Shown: positions 1-10,004 of the stretch, piece after piece | How the letters are laid out: each line of letters opens with the position of its first letter | Position numbering within the stretch: position 1 is the stretch's first letter | NCBI GenBank assembly: GCA_016219425.1 | Contig: JACRNB010000010.1 | Span: 186,001 to 250,000 of the forward strand | Length of the DNA: 64,000 nucleotides | Direction of reading: 5' to 3' | Source: Betaproteobacteria bacterium | Lineage (GTDB): Bacteria > Pseudomonadota > Gammaproteobacteria > Burkholderiales > Thiobacillaceae | Notes under the pieces: generated by a model | Seen by the model: only the letters and a program-made list of their open reading frames with translations | Database searches by the model: none | What the model was told of the DNA's origin: nothing | Program-made: the position numbers and the translations under genes

Positions 1-672
1 GAATACGCCCGCAACGCCCTGCGCATGTCCGCCCTGATGAAGCAGCGCGTGGTGTACGTGTTCACGCACGACTCCATCGGCCTGGGCGAGGACGGCCCGA
101 CGCACCAGCCGGTCGAGCAGACCGCCACCCTGCGCATGATCCCCAACATGTCGGTCTGGCGTCCCTGCGACACCACCGAGACCCTGGTGGCCTGGCAAGC
201 CGGCGTGGAAAAGATGGACGGCCCCACCTGCCTGATCCTGTCGCGCCAGAACCTGCCCTTCGTGGCGCGTTCCGAGGCCCAGATCGCCGACATCCGCAAG
301 GGCGGCTATGTGATCTCCGACGCCGCCGACGCCAAGGTGATCCTGATCGCCACCGGTTCCGAAGTGGAACTGGCGATGAATGCGCAGAAGGCGCTGGCCG
401 CCGACGGCATCGCCGCCCGCGTGGTGTCCATGCCCTGCACCAACGCCTTCGACAAGCAGGACGCCGCCTACAAGGCCAGCGTGCTGACCGCCGGCGTGAA
501 GCGTGTGGCGATCGAGGCCGGCGTTACCGACGCCTGGTACAAGTACGTCGGCCTGGACGGCGCCGTGGTAGGCCTGGACCGCTTCGGCGAATCCGCCCCC
601 GCCCCGCTGCTGTTCAAGGAGTTCGGCTTCACCACGGAGAACGTGGTGGCCAAGGTCAAGGCAGTTCTGTAA
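1..672 (+). CDS. tkt: Transketolase, C-terminal part (5' end outside window)
   Basis: Thiamine-diphosphate enzyme that moves two-carbon ketol units between sugar phosphates in the pentose phosphate and Calvin pathways. The reading frame is open from base 1, so only about the last 223 residues are visible. They start in the pyrimidine-binding domain with the transketolase signature [19 protein letters not shown] and run through the C-terminal domain ([20 protein letters not shown]). It is the first gene of a same-strand run with gap, pgk, pyk and fba; gap follows after 28 bases, which suggests one sugar-phosphate operon. Confidence 0.97.
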   Translation, partial: EYARNALRMSALMKQRVVYVFTHDSIGLGEDGPTHQPVEQTATLRMIPNMSVWRPCDTTETLVAWQAGVEKMDGPTCLILSRQNLPFVARSEAQIADIRKGGYVISDAADAKVILIATGSEVELAMNAQKALAADGIAARVVSMPCTNAFDKQDAAYKASVLTAGVKRVAIEAGVTDAWYKYVGLDGAVVGLDRFGESAPAPLLFKEFGFTTENVVAKVKAVL

Positions 673-700
673 TTCGATTCATTCAATCAGGAGCACTTAA

Positions 701-1699
<999 letters not shown>

Positions 1700-1708
1700 T
1701 CATGTGGC

Positions 1709-1738
1709 GTCGGGTTACGGCCTTTGGCCTAACCCGAC
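1709..1738. repeat. Hairpin between gap and pgk (dispersed palindrome type)
   Basis: Arms GTCGGGTTA and TAACCCGAC enclose a smaller GGCC/GGCC stem around TTT. No T-run follows, so it is not a classical terminator. It resembles the short palindromes scattered between proteobacterial genes and could act as an mRNA-stabilising or processing element inside the operon (inference). Confidence 0.6.
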
Positions 1739-1805
1739 CTACTGCTTGAGCTGTAAGGCCTGAGCCTCCTCAGCCCTCACCGCTTAACTCTTCAGGAGCA
1801 TCCCA

Positions 1806-2990
1806 ATGGCCAAATTCCTCCGCATGACCGACCTCGACCTCAAGGGCAAGCGCGTGTTCATCCGCTCTGACCTGAACGTGCCCGTCAAGGAAGGCAAGGT
1901 CACCTCCGACGCCCGCATCACTGCCTCCATGCCCACCATCGAGCACGCCATGAAGGCCGGCGCACGGGTCATGGTCACCTCCCACCTGGGTCGCCCCACC
2001 GAGGGCGAGTGGTCGCCGGAGGTCTCCCTGCAACCCGTGGCCGACGTGATGTCCGCCAAACTGGGCAAGCCCGTGCGTCTGATCAAGGACTGGGTCGATG
2101 GCGGTTTCGAGGTCGCCGAAGGCGAAGTCGTCCTGCTGGAGAACTGCCGCGCCAACAAGGGCGAAAAGAAGAACGTGGAAGAGACCGCACGCAAATACGC
2201 CGCCCTGTGCGATGTGTTCGTGATGGACGCCTTCGGCACCGCCCACCGCGCCGAGGCTTCCACCTACGGCATCGCCCAGTACGCCCCCGTGGCCTGCGCC
2301 GGCAAGCTGGTGTCGGAAGAGCTGGAGGCGCTGGACAAGGCCCTGGCCAATCCCGCCCGGCCCATGGTCGCCATCGTCGGCGGCTCCAAGGTCTCGACCA
2401 AGCTCACCGTGCTGGAGGCCCTGTCCGAGAAGTGCGAACAACTCGTGGTGGGCGGCGGCATCGCCAACACCTTCCTGGCCGCCACCGGCAAGAAGGTCGG
2501 CAAGTCGCTGTGTGAAGCTGACCTGATCCCCACCGCCCAGGCCCTGATCACCAAGATGACCGCCCGCAGCGCCACCATCCCCATCGCCGTGGACGTGGTG
2601 TGCGGCAAGCAGTTCGACGCCAACGAGCCCGCCGTGGGCAAGGCCGCCGACGCCGTGGCCGACGACGACATGATTTTCGACATCGGCCCGAAGAGCGCCC
2701 AGGAGCTGGTGGACATCATCATGAAGGCCGGCACCGTGGTGTGGAACGGCCCTGTCGGCGTGTTCGAGTTCGACCAGTTCGGCGCCGGCACCAAGGCCAT
2801 CGCCCAGGCCATCGCCGAGACCAAGGCGTTCACGCTGGCCGGCGGCGGCGACACCATCGCCGCCATCCAGAAGTACGACATCTACGACAAGGTGTCCTAC
2901 ATCTCCACCGCCGGCGGCGCTTTCCTGGAATACCTGGAGGGCAAGGTGCTGCCCGCCGTGGACATCCTGGAAAAGCGGGCGCAGGGCTGA
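1806..2990 (+). CDS. pgk: Phosphoglycerate kinase
   Basis: Transfers phosphate between 1,3-bisphosphoglycerate and ADP in glycolysis, or runs in reverse for gluconeogenesis and carbon fixation. The 394 residues match the bacterial family. Recognisable features are the N-terminal RSDLNVP substrate motif, [14 protein letters not shown] and the C-terminal nucleotide-binding GPVGVFE and GGGDT segments. A CAGGAG site precedes the ATG by about 6 bases. The pyk start follows 11 bases after the stop, so the two are cotranscribed. Confidence 0.98.
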   Translation: MAKFLRMTDLDLKGKRVFIRSDLNVPVKEGKVTSDARITASMPTIEHAMKAGARVMVTSHLGRPTEGEWSPEVSLQPVADVMSAKLGKPVRLIKDWVDGGFEVAEGEVVLLENCRANKGEKKNVEETARKYAALCDVFVMDAFGTAHRAEASTYGIAQYAPVACAGKLVSEELEALDKALANPARPMVAIVGGSKVSTKLTVLEALSEKCEQLVVGGGIANTFLAATGKKVGKSLCEADLIPTAQALITKMTARSATIPIAVDVVCGKQFDANEPAVGKAADAVADDDMIFDIGPKSAQELVDIIMKAGTVVWNGPVGVFEFDQFGAGTKAIAQAIAETKAFTLAGGGDTIAAIQKYDIYDKVSYISTAGGAFLEYLEGKVLPAVDILEKRAQG

Positions 2991-3001
2991 CCGCACAAGT
3001 C

Positions 3002-4435
3002 ATGATTCGACGAACCAAGATCGTAGCTACCCTGGGCCCCGCCTGCGCCGACCCCAAGGTGCTGGACCAATTGCTGGAGGCCGGGGTGGACGTGGTCCGC
3101 CTCAACTTCTCCCACGGCTCCCCGGAAGAGCACCAGCAGCGTTGCGACCTGGTGCGCTCCATGGCCAAGACCCGCGCCCGCGCCGTCGGTGTGCTGGTGG
3201 ACCTGCAAGGCCCCAAGATCCGCATCGGGCGCTTCAAGGACGGCAAGATCAAGCTCGCCCCCGGCGACCAATTCATCCTTGACGCCACCTGTGAGCTGGG
3301 CGACCAGACCCGCGTCGGCCTCGACTACAAGGAACTGATCCGGGATGTCGCCCGCGGCGCCACCCTGTTGCTGGACGATGGTCGCATCGAGATGTGGGTG
3401 GAAGAGGTTCGGGGCGACGAGGTCCACTGCAAGGTGGTGCAGGGCGGCGTGCTCTCCAACAACAAGGGCATCAACCGCAAGGGCGGCGGCCTCTCCGCTG
3501 CGGCCCTGACCGAGAAGGACATCGAAGACATCAAGACCGCCGCGATGATCAAGGCGGACTATCTGGCAGTCTCCTTCCCGCGTTCCGCCGCCGACATCCA
3601 GCAGGCGCGCGAGATCCTGCGCGGGGCCGGCGGCAAGGCCTGGATCGTGGCCAAGATCGAACGCGCCGAGGCCATCACCGCCCTGGACGAGATCATCGAA
3701 GCCTCTGACGCCATCATGGTGGCGCGCGGCGACCTGGGCGTGGAGGTGGGCGACGCCGCCGTGCCCGCGCTGCAAAAACGCATGATCCGCATGGCGCGCG
3801 AGAAGAACAAACTGGTCATCACCGCGACCCAGATGATGGAGTCGATGATCGAAAGCCCCATCCCCACCCGCGCCGAGGTCTCCGACGTCGCCAACGCGGT
3901 GCTGGACGGCACCGACGCGGTGATGCTCTCCGCCGAGACCGCCGCCGGCAAATACCCGCTGGAAGCCGTCTCAGCGATGAACCGGGTATGTCTGGAGGCG
4001 GAAAAGGAATACGACTCCATGGCCACCAGCCGGGTGTTCGACCAGGGGTTCCTGCGTGTGGACGAGGCCATTGCCATGTCCGCCGCGTTCACCTCGCTGC
4101 ACCTGAACATCAAGGCCATTGCCGCCATGACCCAGTCCGGCTCCACGGCCCTGTGGATGTCCCGCATCAGCACCCGCGTGCCGATCTACGCCCTGACGCC
4201 CGAGGTCGAGACCCGCCGCAAGGTCACCCTGTTTCGCGGCGTCTATCCGGTCAACTTCCGCCCCTCCAGCAACGAGCGCGACCAGCTTTTGGCCGAGGCG
4301 GAAGACGAACTGCGGCGACGCGGCGCGGTGCGCAACGGCGACCTCATCCTGCTCACCATCGGCGAGCCCATCGGCAAGCCCGGCGGCACCAACACCCTCA
4401 AGATCGTTCGCGTGGGCGAACGCAAGAAGGCTTAA
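3002..4435 (+). CDS. pyk: Pyruvate kinase
   Basis: Converts phosphoenolpyruvate and ADP to pyruvate and ATP. The ATG opening MIRRTKIVATLGPA is chosen because this is the conserved family N-terminus; the frame stays open upstream but overlaps pgk with unrelated sequence. The resulting 477 residues match the family. Visible motifs are LNFSHG, the Lys in WIVAKIERAEAI, the metal-binding segment IMVARGDLGVEV and ITATQMMESM. It is downstream of pgk and upstream of fba within the same operon. Confidence 0.97.
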   Translation: MIRRTKIVATLGPACADPKVLDQLLEAGVDVVRLNFSHGSPEEHQQRCDLVRSMAKTRARAVGVLVDLQGPKIRIGRFKDGKIKLAPGDQFILDATCELGDQTRVGLDYKELIRDVARGATLLLDDGRIEMWVEEVRGDEVHCKVVQGGVLSNNKGINRKGGGLSAAALTEKDIEDIKTAAMIKADYLAVSFPRSAADIQQAREILRGAGGKAWIVAKIERAEAITALDEIIEASDAIMVARGDLGVEVGDAAVPALQKRMIRMAREKNKLVITATQMMESMIESPIPTRAEVSDVANAVLDGTDAVMLSAETAAGKYPLEAVSAMNRVCLEAEKEYDSMATSRVFDQGFLRVDEAIAMSAAFTSLHLNIKAIAAMTQSGSTALWMSRISTRVPIYALTPEVETRRKVTLFRGVYPVNFRPSSNERDQLLAEAEDELRRRGAVRNGDLILLTIGEPIGKPGGTNTLKIVRVGERKKA

Positions 4436-4462
4436 CACCCCATCTCGAAAGGAGAACGACAC

Positions 4463-5530
4463 ATGGCCCTGATTTCCCTGCGTCAACTGCTGGACCACGC
4501 CGCCGAGCACGGCTACGGCCTGCCCGCCTTCAACGTCAACAACATGGAACAGGTGCAGGCCATCATGCAGGCCGCCGCCGCTACCGACAGCCCGGTGATC
4601 CTGCAAGGCTCCGCCGGCGCGCGTTCCTACGCCGGCGAACCCTTCCTGCGCCACCTGATCCTGGCCGCCATCGAGTCCTACCCGCACATCCCCGTGTGCA
4701 TGCACCAGGACCACGGCGCATCGCCCAGCATCTGCTTCCGCTCCATCCAGTCCGGCTTCAGCTCCGTGATGATGGACGGCTCTCTGGGCACGGACGGCAA
4801 GACCCCGTCCACCTATGAATACAACGTCAACACCACTCGCCACGTCGCCGAACTGGCCCACGCCTGCGGCGTGTCCGTGGAAGGCGAACTGGGTTGCCTG
4901 GGCTCCCTGGAGACCGGCAAGGCGGGCGAGGAAGACGGCCACGGCGCGGAAGGCGTGCTGGACCACTCCGCCCTGCTGACCGACCCCGACGAGGCCGCCG
5001 ATTTCGTCGCCAAGACCCATGTGGACGCCCTGGCCATCGCCATCGGCACCAGCCACGGCGCCTACAAGTTCACCCAGAAGCCCACCGGCAAGGTGCTGCG
5101 CATCGACCGCGTCAAGGAAATTCACGCCCGCATCCCCAGCGTGCACCTGGTCATGCACGGCTCTTCTTCCGTGCCGGAAGACTGGCTCGCCATCATCAAC
5201 AGCTACGGCGGCGACATGGGCCAGACCTACGGCGTGCCGGTGGAAGAGATCGTGGAAGGCATCAAGAACGGCGTGCGCAAGGTCAACATCGACACCGACC
5301 TGCGCATGGCCTCCACCGGCGCGATTCGCAAGCATCTGGTTGAAAACAAGGCCAACTTCGACCCGCGCAAGTTCCTGAAGGAAGCCACCAAGGGCATGTC
5401 CGGCATCTGCCAGGCGCGCTACGAAGCCTTCGGCGCCGCCGGCATGGCCAGCAAGATCAGCAAGATCTACAACCTGGAAGACATGCAGAAGCGCTACGAC
5501 AAGGGCGAGCTGGACCCCAAGGTCAACTGA
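4463..5530 (+). CDS. fba: Fructose-bisphosphate aldolase, class II (Calvin-cycle subtype)
   Basis: Zinc-dependent reversible aldol cleavage of fructose-1,6-bisphosphate; this subtype also makes sedoheptulose-1,7-bisphosphate in autotrophs. It has 355 residues, with zinc-site segments HQDHG and VEGELG, the catalytic loop around [15 protein letters not shown], and the phosphate-binding NIDTDLR near residue 275. The start follows AAAGGAGA. It is the last gene of the tkt-gap-pgk-pyk-fba run and is followed by a strong terminator. The CbbA-like type fits an organism with Calvin-cycle ancestry, but no RuBisCO gene is in the window. Confidence 0.96.
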   Translation: MALISLRQLLDHAAEHGYGLPAFNVNNMEQVQAIMQAAAATDSPVILQGSAGARSYAGEPFLRHLILAAIESYPHIPVCMHQDHGASPSICFRSIQSGFSSVMMDGSLGTDGKTPSTYEYNVNTTRHVAELAHACGVSVEGELGCLGSLETGKAGEEDGHGAEGVLDHSALLTDPDEAADFVAKTHVDALAIAIGTSHGAYKFTQKPTGKVLRIDRVKEIHARIPSVHLVMHGSSSVPEDWLAIINSYGGDMGQTYGVPVEEIVEGIKNGVRKVNIDTDLRMASTGAIRKHLVENKANFDPRKFLKEATKGMSGICQARYEAFGAAGMASKISKIYNLEDMQKRYDKGELDPKVN

Positions 5531-5542
5531 GCCTCACCCGCG

Positions 5543-5576
5543 ACGTAAAAAGCGGCCTTCGGGCCGCTTTTTACGT
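5543..5576 (+). terminator. Rho-independent terminator after fba
   Basis: A 15-base-pair stem (ACGTAAAAAGCGGCC with its complement) closes a TTCG tetraloop and contains the T-run CTTTTT. It begins 13 bases after the fba stop codon and ends the glycolytic operon. Confidence 0.93.
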
Positions 5577-5631
5577 TCTGAGAACCGCAGTTGATGGACC
5601 GATTCACTACGGCGCAATGCGTTGCGAGTTG

Positions 5632-5690
5632 CCTGTAGGTGCGAATTCATTCGCACTGGACGAGTGTGCGAATGAATTCGCACCTACAGG
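5632..5690. repeat. Palindromic dispersed repeat (GTAGGTGCGAATTCATTCGCAC type), copy 1
   Basis: Two inverted arms of about 24 bases, each containing GTGCGAATGAATTCGCAC in one orientation or the other, are separated by a short loop. A second copy lies at 54532-54591 with different loop sequence. Both sit in intergenic space. The form is that of REP/BIME-like elements; no transposase is nearby. The rest of 5577-5714 shows nothing else recognisable. Confidence 0.85.
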
Positions 5691-5714
5691 CATTTCTATC
5701 TGCGGTTTCCAGGT

Positions 5715-6344
5715 TTATGTCTGTTCGCGCGATCGGTCGCGTATGCGGGCGAACACCGCCCGGAACATCTCCGGCGTGAGCCTGCGGGTCTGGGTGTTGT
5801 AGCGCGAGCAGTGGTAGCTGTCGTACAGGGTATGGCGGCCCAGTGGATGCACCGCGCCGTGGCCGAAGGGGTGCTCCCCCTGTTTCCGGCCCAAGGCCAT
5901 CAGCACCGCCTTGTGCGCGATCAGGCCCAGGGCCAGCAGGGCCGTTCCTTCCGGCAAGGCCGCCAGTTCCGCCTTCAGATACCCGTTGCAGCGCTTGATC
6001 TCGGCGGTTTCAGGCTTGTTCTCCGGCGGTACGCACTTCACCGCGTTGCTGATGCGGCAGCCGGTGAGGACGAGGCCGTCGTCGGCGGATTCGGAAACAG
6101 GTCGGCTGGCGTAGCCGAAGGCGTGCAGGGTCTCGTACAGCAGCACCCCGGCGTAGTCGCCGGTGAAGGGGCGTCCGCTGCGGTTGGCGCCGTGGAGGCC
6201 GGGGGCGAGGCCGACGATCAGCAGTCCGGGCGCGTCCGCGCCGAAGGCGGGCACGGGGCGGCAGAAGTAGCCGGGAAAGCGGGTGCGCGCCTGGTCCAGG
6301 AAAGCGGCGAGGCGCGGGCAGGCGGTGCAGTCGGCAAGGTCCAT
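5715..6344 (-). CDS. Uracil-DNA glycosylase family 5 (UdgB-like)
   Basis: Predicted base-excision repair enzyme removing uracil and other deaminated bases from DNA. The 209-residue protein has CTACPRL near the N-terminus and the motif GLAPGLHGANRSGRPFTGDY, where UDGb enzymes carry GLAPGxHGANRTGRPFTGD. Cys residues in the N-terminal part and in CRISNAVKCVPP fit an iron-sulphur cluster as in families 4 and 5. The start ATG overlaps the upstream DUF2863 stop (TGATG), so it is translationally coupled as the last gene of the acpS operon. Confidence 0.85.
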   Translation of the reverse strand: MDLADCTACPRLAAFLDQARTRFPGYFCRPVPAFGADAPGLLIVGLAPGLHGANRSGRPFTGDYAGVLLYETLHAFGYASRPVSESADDGLVLTGCRISNAVKCVPPENKPETAEIKRCNGYLKAELAALPEGTALLALGLIAHKAVLMALGRKQGEHPFGHGAVHPLGRHTLYDSYHCSRYNTQTRRLTPEMFRAVFARIRDRSREQT

Positions 6345-7504
6345 CAGTGCAGATGCGCCGGCGTGTCCTGCATGTCTTCCGGCAGTTCGGTGTGGATGTT
6401 CTCGCCGTCCGCGTTGGGGAACAGGGGCGCGCCGCAGTCGTCGCAGTATTCCAGCGGCATGCGGGTATCCAGGATGCGCACGTCGATCACCCCGGCCTCC
6501 TTGAGCAGGGCCTCGATCTGGGCGGCGATGTCGGCCTGCTCTTCATCCTGTTCCATCAGGGGCCAGGTGACGCCATGCACCACCTGGGGGTCGTCGCCGA
6601 CGCTGAAGCCCACGCGCCACTCTTCCAGAAAGCGGTCGAAGTAGGGCGCGGCGACGGCGTGGATGTGGCTGGCGGGGATGCTGAACAGGGTTTGCAGATA
6701 GGCCGCCGCCGACTTCAGGGCGAAGCCGCGCGTCTCCCGATCCGCCTTGCGCCAGGCGGCGAAATAGGCGTCCGGCAACAGGGCCTGGAGGGTGCAGCCG
6801 GTGAGCAGCCCTTGCAGGAGGGCGCCGCCCTGGTTGGTCCAGGCCAGTTCGGCGGCCTCGCGGCTGCCATCCGGTTCGTTCCAGCGAAACACGGGCTGGC
6901 CCGCCGGGACTTCCACGCAGGCCAGGAGATAGCGCACGTCGGAGACGAAAGACTGGCTCTCGGGCAGGTGGCGGGCGTCCACCTTCAGATCCTTGCCGGC
7001 GGCTGCCGCTTGCCAGAGGTCTTCGGCCAGGGCGTGGGTGTCGCCGTAGCCCTGGGGCATTTGATCCGGGCTGAACAGGTAGTCGGCAAACGCCACCTTG
7101 GCGCCGGCGGCCAGGACATGGCCGTGCAACTGGGCGCGCAGGGCGTCCAGGGTGGCGGCGGGGAGGCTGCGGGTGGCAATGCTGTAGCGCGACCAGGCCA
7201 GCACCGGCAGGGCGATGACGAGCCGGCCCACGCCGTCGCCGCGGTTGATCTCGCAGCCTGCCTCGATCATGTCGGCGAGTTCGTCGTAGGCGCGCGGGTT
7301 GGTCTCGTGCAGACGGTCGAGCGCCTGGTTGAGCGCGTCTTCATCGCCGCCGCGCAGGAGCTTTTCGATCAGGGCGGAGAGTTCGCCTTCCCACCAGGCG
7401 TCTTCCAGGCGGCTGCCCGAGTCGGTCAGGCCCTGGGCCAGCCAGATCAGGCGGTCGGAGTCGCGCGAGGGGCGATGGCGGGTATGCAGGGGGCGGCGTT
7501 TCAT
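6344..7504 (-). CDS. DUF2863 family protein
   Basis: Protein of unknown function, 386 residues. The N-terminal segment (SDRLIWLAQGL, SRLEDAWWE) and overall layout match the DUF2863 family I know from betaproteobacteria. Two CxxC-like elements near the C-terminus (YCDDCGAPLFPN) suggest a small metal-binding knuckle. No membrane segment or signal peptide is evident, so it is probably cytosolic. It sits 4 bases downstream of the cation efflux gene and overlaps the glycosylase start, so it belongs to the acpS-nagZ operon. Confidence 0.75.
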   Translation of the reverse strand: MKRRPLHTRHRPSRDSDRLIWLAQGLTDSGSRLEDAWWEGELSALIEKLLRGGDEDALNQALDRLHETNPRAYDELADMIEAGCEINRGDGVGRLVIALPVLAWSRYSIATRSLPAATLDALRAQLHGHVLAAGAKVAFADYLFSPDQMPQGYGDTHALAEDLWQAAAAGKDLKVDARHLPESQSFVSDVRYLLACVEVPAGQPVFRWNEPDGSREAAELAWTNQGGALLQGLLTGCTLQALLPDAYFAAWRKADRETRGFALKSAAAYLQTLFSIPASHIHAVAAPYFDRFLEEWRVGFSVGDDPQVVHGVTWPLMEQDEEQADIAAQIEALLKEAGVIDVRILDTRMPLEYCDDCGAPLFPNADGENIHTELPEDMQDTPAHLH

Positions 7505-7508
7505 GGGG

Positions 7509-8396
7509 TCATTCCTTGATCTCGGGTTGCAGCGTCACATGGCGGATGCCGTGGCTGCGGTCCAGTACGGCGCGGCAGTCGGTGAGGATGCGAGCCCAGT
7601 CGTTGAAGCTGTCCAGTTCCAGGTGGGCGGTGAGGCCGATCTGGCCGGAAGAAAGGGTCCAGATGTGCAGGTCATGCACGCGGCGTACGCCGGGGATGGT
7701 GACGATGTCCCGCGCCACCCGGTCCACGCTGGTGTGGAAAGGCGTTGACTCCAGCAGTACATGCAGGCTCTCCCACAGCAGACGCACCGCCGAAACCAGG
7801 ATGAGCAGCGCCACCACCATGGAGAGAATGGGGTCGATGGGGGTATAGCCGGTGAACCAGATGATGGCGCCGGCGCAGAGTGCGGCGATGGAGCCGAGCA
7901 GGTCGCCCAGCACATGCAGAAAGGCGGCGCGGGTGTTGAGGCTGTTGCCGCCGTGGTGCAGCACCCAGGCCACCGCCACGTTCACCAGGAGGCCCAGGGC
8001 GGCCACCGCCATGACTGCGCCGCCCATCACCGGCTGGGGCGTGGCGAGGCGCTGGATCGCCTCCCAGGTGATGAAGCCGATGAGCCAGAGCATGAAGCAG
8101 CCGTTTGCCACTGCGGCGAAGATCTCCAGCCGCACCAGGCCGTAGGTGTGGCGTTTGGAGGGCGGCTTGCGCGCGAGCCAGGCGGCCAGGGCGGCCAACC
8201 CCAGGGCGAGGGAGTCGGTGAGCATGTGGCCCGCATCCGAGAGCAGGGCCAGGGAGCCGGACCACACCCCCGCCGCCGCTTCGACGAAGGAGAAGGCCAG
8301 GGTGAAGAGCAGGGCGATGATCAGGGGCTTGCCGCCCTGGTCATGGCCGACGTGGTGGTGCACGTGGTCGGTGCCGCGATCGACAGAGAGGGCCAT
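7509..8396 (-). CDS. Cation diffusion facilitator transporter, probable Zn(II)/H+ antiporter
   Basis: Inner-membrane exporter of divalent cations, most likely zinc. The 295 residues begin with a His-rich cytosolic tail (HVHHHVGHD) followed by about six membrane helices and a C-terminal ferredoxin-like domain. The transport-site motifs are HMLTD in helix 2 and HVLGD in helix 5; the HxxxD pair is the zinc-type signature. The ATG directly follows the nagZ stop with no gap, showing coupling. A zinc-uptake operon lies 11 kb away, but no shared operator was seen here. Confidence 0.9.
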   Translation of the reverse strand: MALSVDRGTDHVHHHVGHDQGGKPLIIALLFTLAFSFVEAAAGVWSGSLALLSDAGHMLTDSLALGLAALAAWLARKPPSKRHTYGLVRLEIFAAVANGCFMLWLIGFITWEAIQRLATPQPVMGGAVMAVAALGLLVNVAVAWVLHHGGNSLNTRAAFLHVLGDLLGSIAALCAGAIIWFTGYTPIDPILSMVVALLILVSAVRLLWESLHVLLESTPFHTSVDRVARDIVTIPGVRRVHDLHIWTLSSGQIGLTAHLELDSFNDWARILTDCRAVLDRSHGIRHVTLQPEIKE

Positions 8397-9494
8397 TCAG
8401 CCTTTCCCGCAGGTATTGGTGGGGTCGTTCAGCCCCAGTTCCGCATCCACCTGCCCCAGCCCGGCCAGATGGCGCAGGCATGCGGTGAAACGGGGACTCC
8501 CCAGCAGGTCGGTGCGGCTGGGCGGGTGCGGGCGTCCATGCATGCGCGCGAGGCGGATCAGGGAGACCGGAGGCAACGGGTGTTTCAACTGCGCCAGCAC
8601 CTGGTCCGCCAGGTCCGGGCGGTTGCACACCAGCACCATGTCGCAGCCGGCGCTCAGAGCCGCTTCGGCGCGGGCGACGATGTCTCCCGCCACGCTGGCC
8701 CCTTCCATGGTGAGGTCGTCGCTGAAGATCACCCCCTCGAAGCCGAATCGCGCCCGCAGCACTTCCCATAGCCAGCGGCGCGAGAAGCCCGCGGGCAGGG
8801 CGTCGATCTTCGGGTAAATGACGTGGGCGGGCATGATGGCCGCCAGCCCCAGGTCGATGAGGTGGCGGAAGGGCATCAGGTCGGCGAACTCCAGGTCCGT
8901 CAGGCTGCGCTCGTCCACCGGCACATCCTTGTGGGAATCGGCGCGCACGTAGCCATGTCCGGGAAAGTGCTTGGCCACGGCGTTCATGCCCGCTTCCGCC
9001 AGTCCCAGCATGAGTGCGTGGCCCAGTTCGGCCACCACCTGGGGGCTCTTGTGAAAGGCGCGGTCGCCGATCACGCCGCTTTCGCCCCAGTCCAGGTCCA
9101 GCACCGGGGCGAAGGTGAAATCCACCCCCACGGCGCGCAGTTCCGCACCGATTACATAGCCGGTGTCCCGCGCCAGACGCTTGGCGCGCTGGGGCTGAAT
9201 GCCCCACATCTCGCCCAGGATGCGCATGGGGGGGATGGCGGTGAAGCCTTCGCGGAAGCGCTGCACCCGTCCGCCTTCATGGTCCACCCCCACCAGCAGA
9301 TGCGGGCTGCGCAGGGCGTGGATCTCGCGGATGAGCGCCTCCACCTGGGCCGGGCTTGCGTAGTTGCGCTTGAACAGGATGACGCCGCCCACGCAGGGAT
9401 GCAGCAGGCGCTGACGTTCCATCGGGGTGAGTTCCAGGCCGGCCACGTCCGCCATGACCGGGCCTAGGGGGAGATGGGCGCCAACAAGGTTCAT
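8397..9494 (-). CDS. nagZ: Beta-N-acetylhexosaminidase (peptidoglycan recycling)
   Basis: Cytosolic glycoside hydrolase family 3 enzyme that removes N-acetylglucosamine from muropeptides during cell-wall recycling. The chosen start (MNLVGAHLPLGPVM) gives 365 residues. Motifs are VDHEGGRVQR, KHFPGHG followed by the catalytic-loop Asp-Ser-His (RADSHKDVP), and SDDLTM, which carries the nucleophile Asp. The frame is open further upstream but that part overlaps acpS. The start ATG overlaps the acpS stop by ATGA; acpS-nagZ is a common betaproteobacterial pair. Confidence 0.94.
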   Translation of the reverse strand: MNLVGAHLPLGPVMADVAGLELTPMERQRLLHPCVGGVILFKRNYASPAQVEALIREIHALRSPHLLVGVDHEGGRVQRFREGFTAIPPMRILGEMWGIQPQRAKRLARDTGYVIGAELRAVGVDFTFAPVLDLDWGESGVIGDRAFHKSPQVVAELGHALMLGLAEAGMNAVAKHFPGHGYVRADSHKDVPVDERSLTDLEFADLMPFRHLIDLGLAAIMPAHVIYPKIDALPAGFSRRWLWEVLRARFGFEGVIFSDDLTMEGASVAGDIVARAEAALSAGCDMVLVCNRPDLADQVLAQLKHPLPPVSLIRLARMHGRPHPPSRTDLLGSPRFTACLRHLAGLGQVDAELGLNDPTNTCGKG

Positions 9495-9871
9495 GCGGTC
9501 TCCAGGATGACGAAGGCGATGGCGTTGTTCTGCTCGTCGGACAGGGAAAGGTGGGCTGCGAAGATACCGCGTTCCTGCATCCAGGCGGCCAGGGCGGGGT
9601 CGTAGGCAAAGCCGGGACGCCCCAAGGCGTCGTGGGTGACGCGCAGGGCGGAAAGGTTGACGGGCGGGCGCACCCCGGTCCCCGCAGCCTTGGCGAAGGC
9701 CTCCTTGGCGGCGAAGCGCTTGGCCAGGAAACGCCCCTTTTGCGCTGCGGCGGCGTATTCGGCGCGTTCTTCCCCGGCAAGGATGCGCTGCGCGAAACGC
9801 TCGCCATGACGCTGCACGATGGCGTCCATGCGGGGGATGGCGACGATGTCGGCGCCGATGCCGTAGATCAT
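9491..9871 (-). CDS. acpS: Holo-[acyl-carrier-protein] synthase
   Basis: Transfers 4'-phosphopantetheine from CoA to the acyl carrier protein. The start is placed at MIYGIGADIVAIPRMD, the conserved family N-terminus with the Mg-binding Asp, giving 126 residues. The second signature, FAAKEAFAKAAGTG, holds the conserved Glu and Lys. It is the first gene of a five-gene minus-strand operon (acpS, nagZ, cation exporter, DUF2863, glycosylase) and is divergent from the symporter; the 133 bases between them must hold both promoters, though none is clear. Confidence 0.95.
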   Translation of the reverse strand: MIYGIGADIVAIPRMDAIVQRHGERFAQRILAGEERAEYAAAAQKGRFLAKRFAAKEAFAKAAGTGVRPPVNLSALRVTHDALGRPGFAYDPALAAWMQERGIFAAHLSLSDEQNNAIAFVILETA

Positions 9872-10004
9872 CCTGGAGGGGCAGGTTAAGGGGGGAGGGC
9901 GGATTGTAGGGGCTAAGGAACCCTGCCGCTCCGGGGGGGATTGGGGAAAATCTTGATACCCTCGCTTTACCTGATTTTTCGTTTGATCCTTCGCCCGGAC
10001 CGCC

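Noticed and set aside
1709-1738. Terminator between gap and pgk
   Set aside because: A hairpin is present but no T-run follows, and pgk lies in the same operon order as in relatives.
2600-3001. Upstream extension of the pyruvate kinase frame
   Set aside because: It overlaps pgk and encodes Arg-rich sequence; the family N-terminus begins at 3002.
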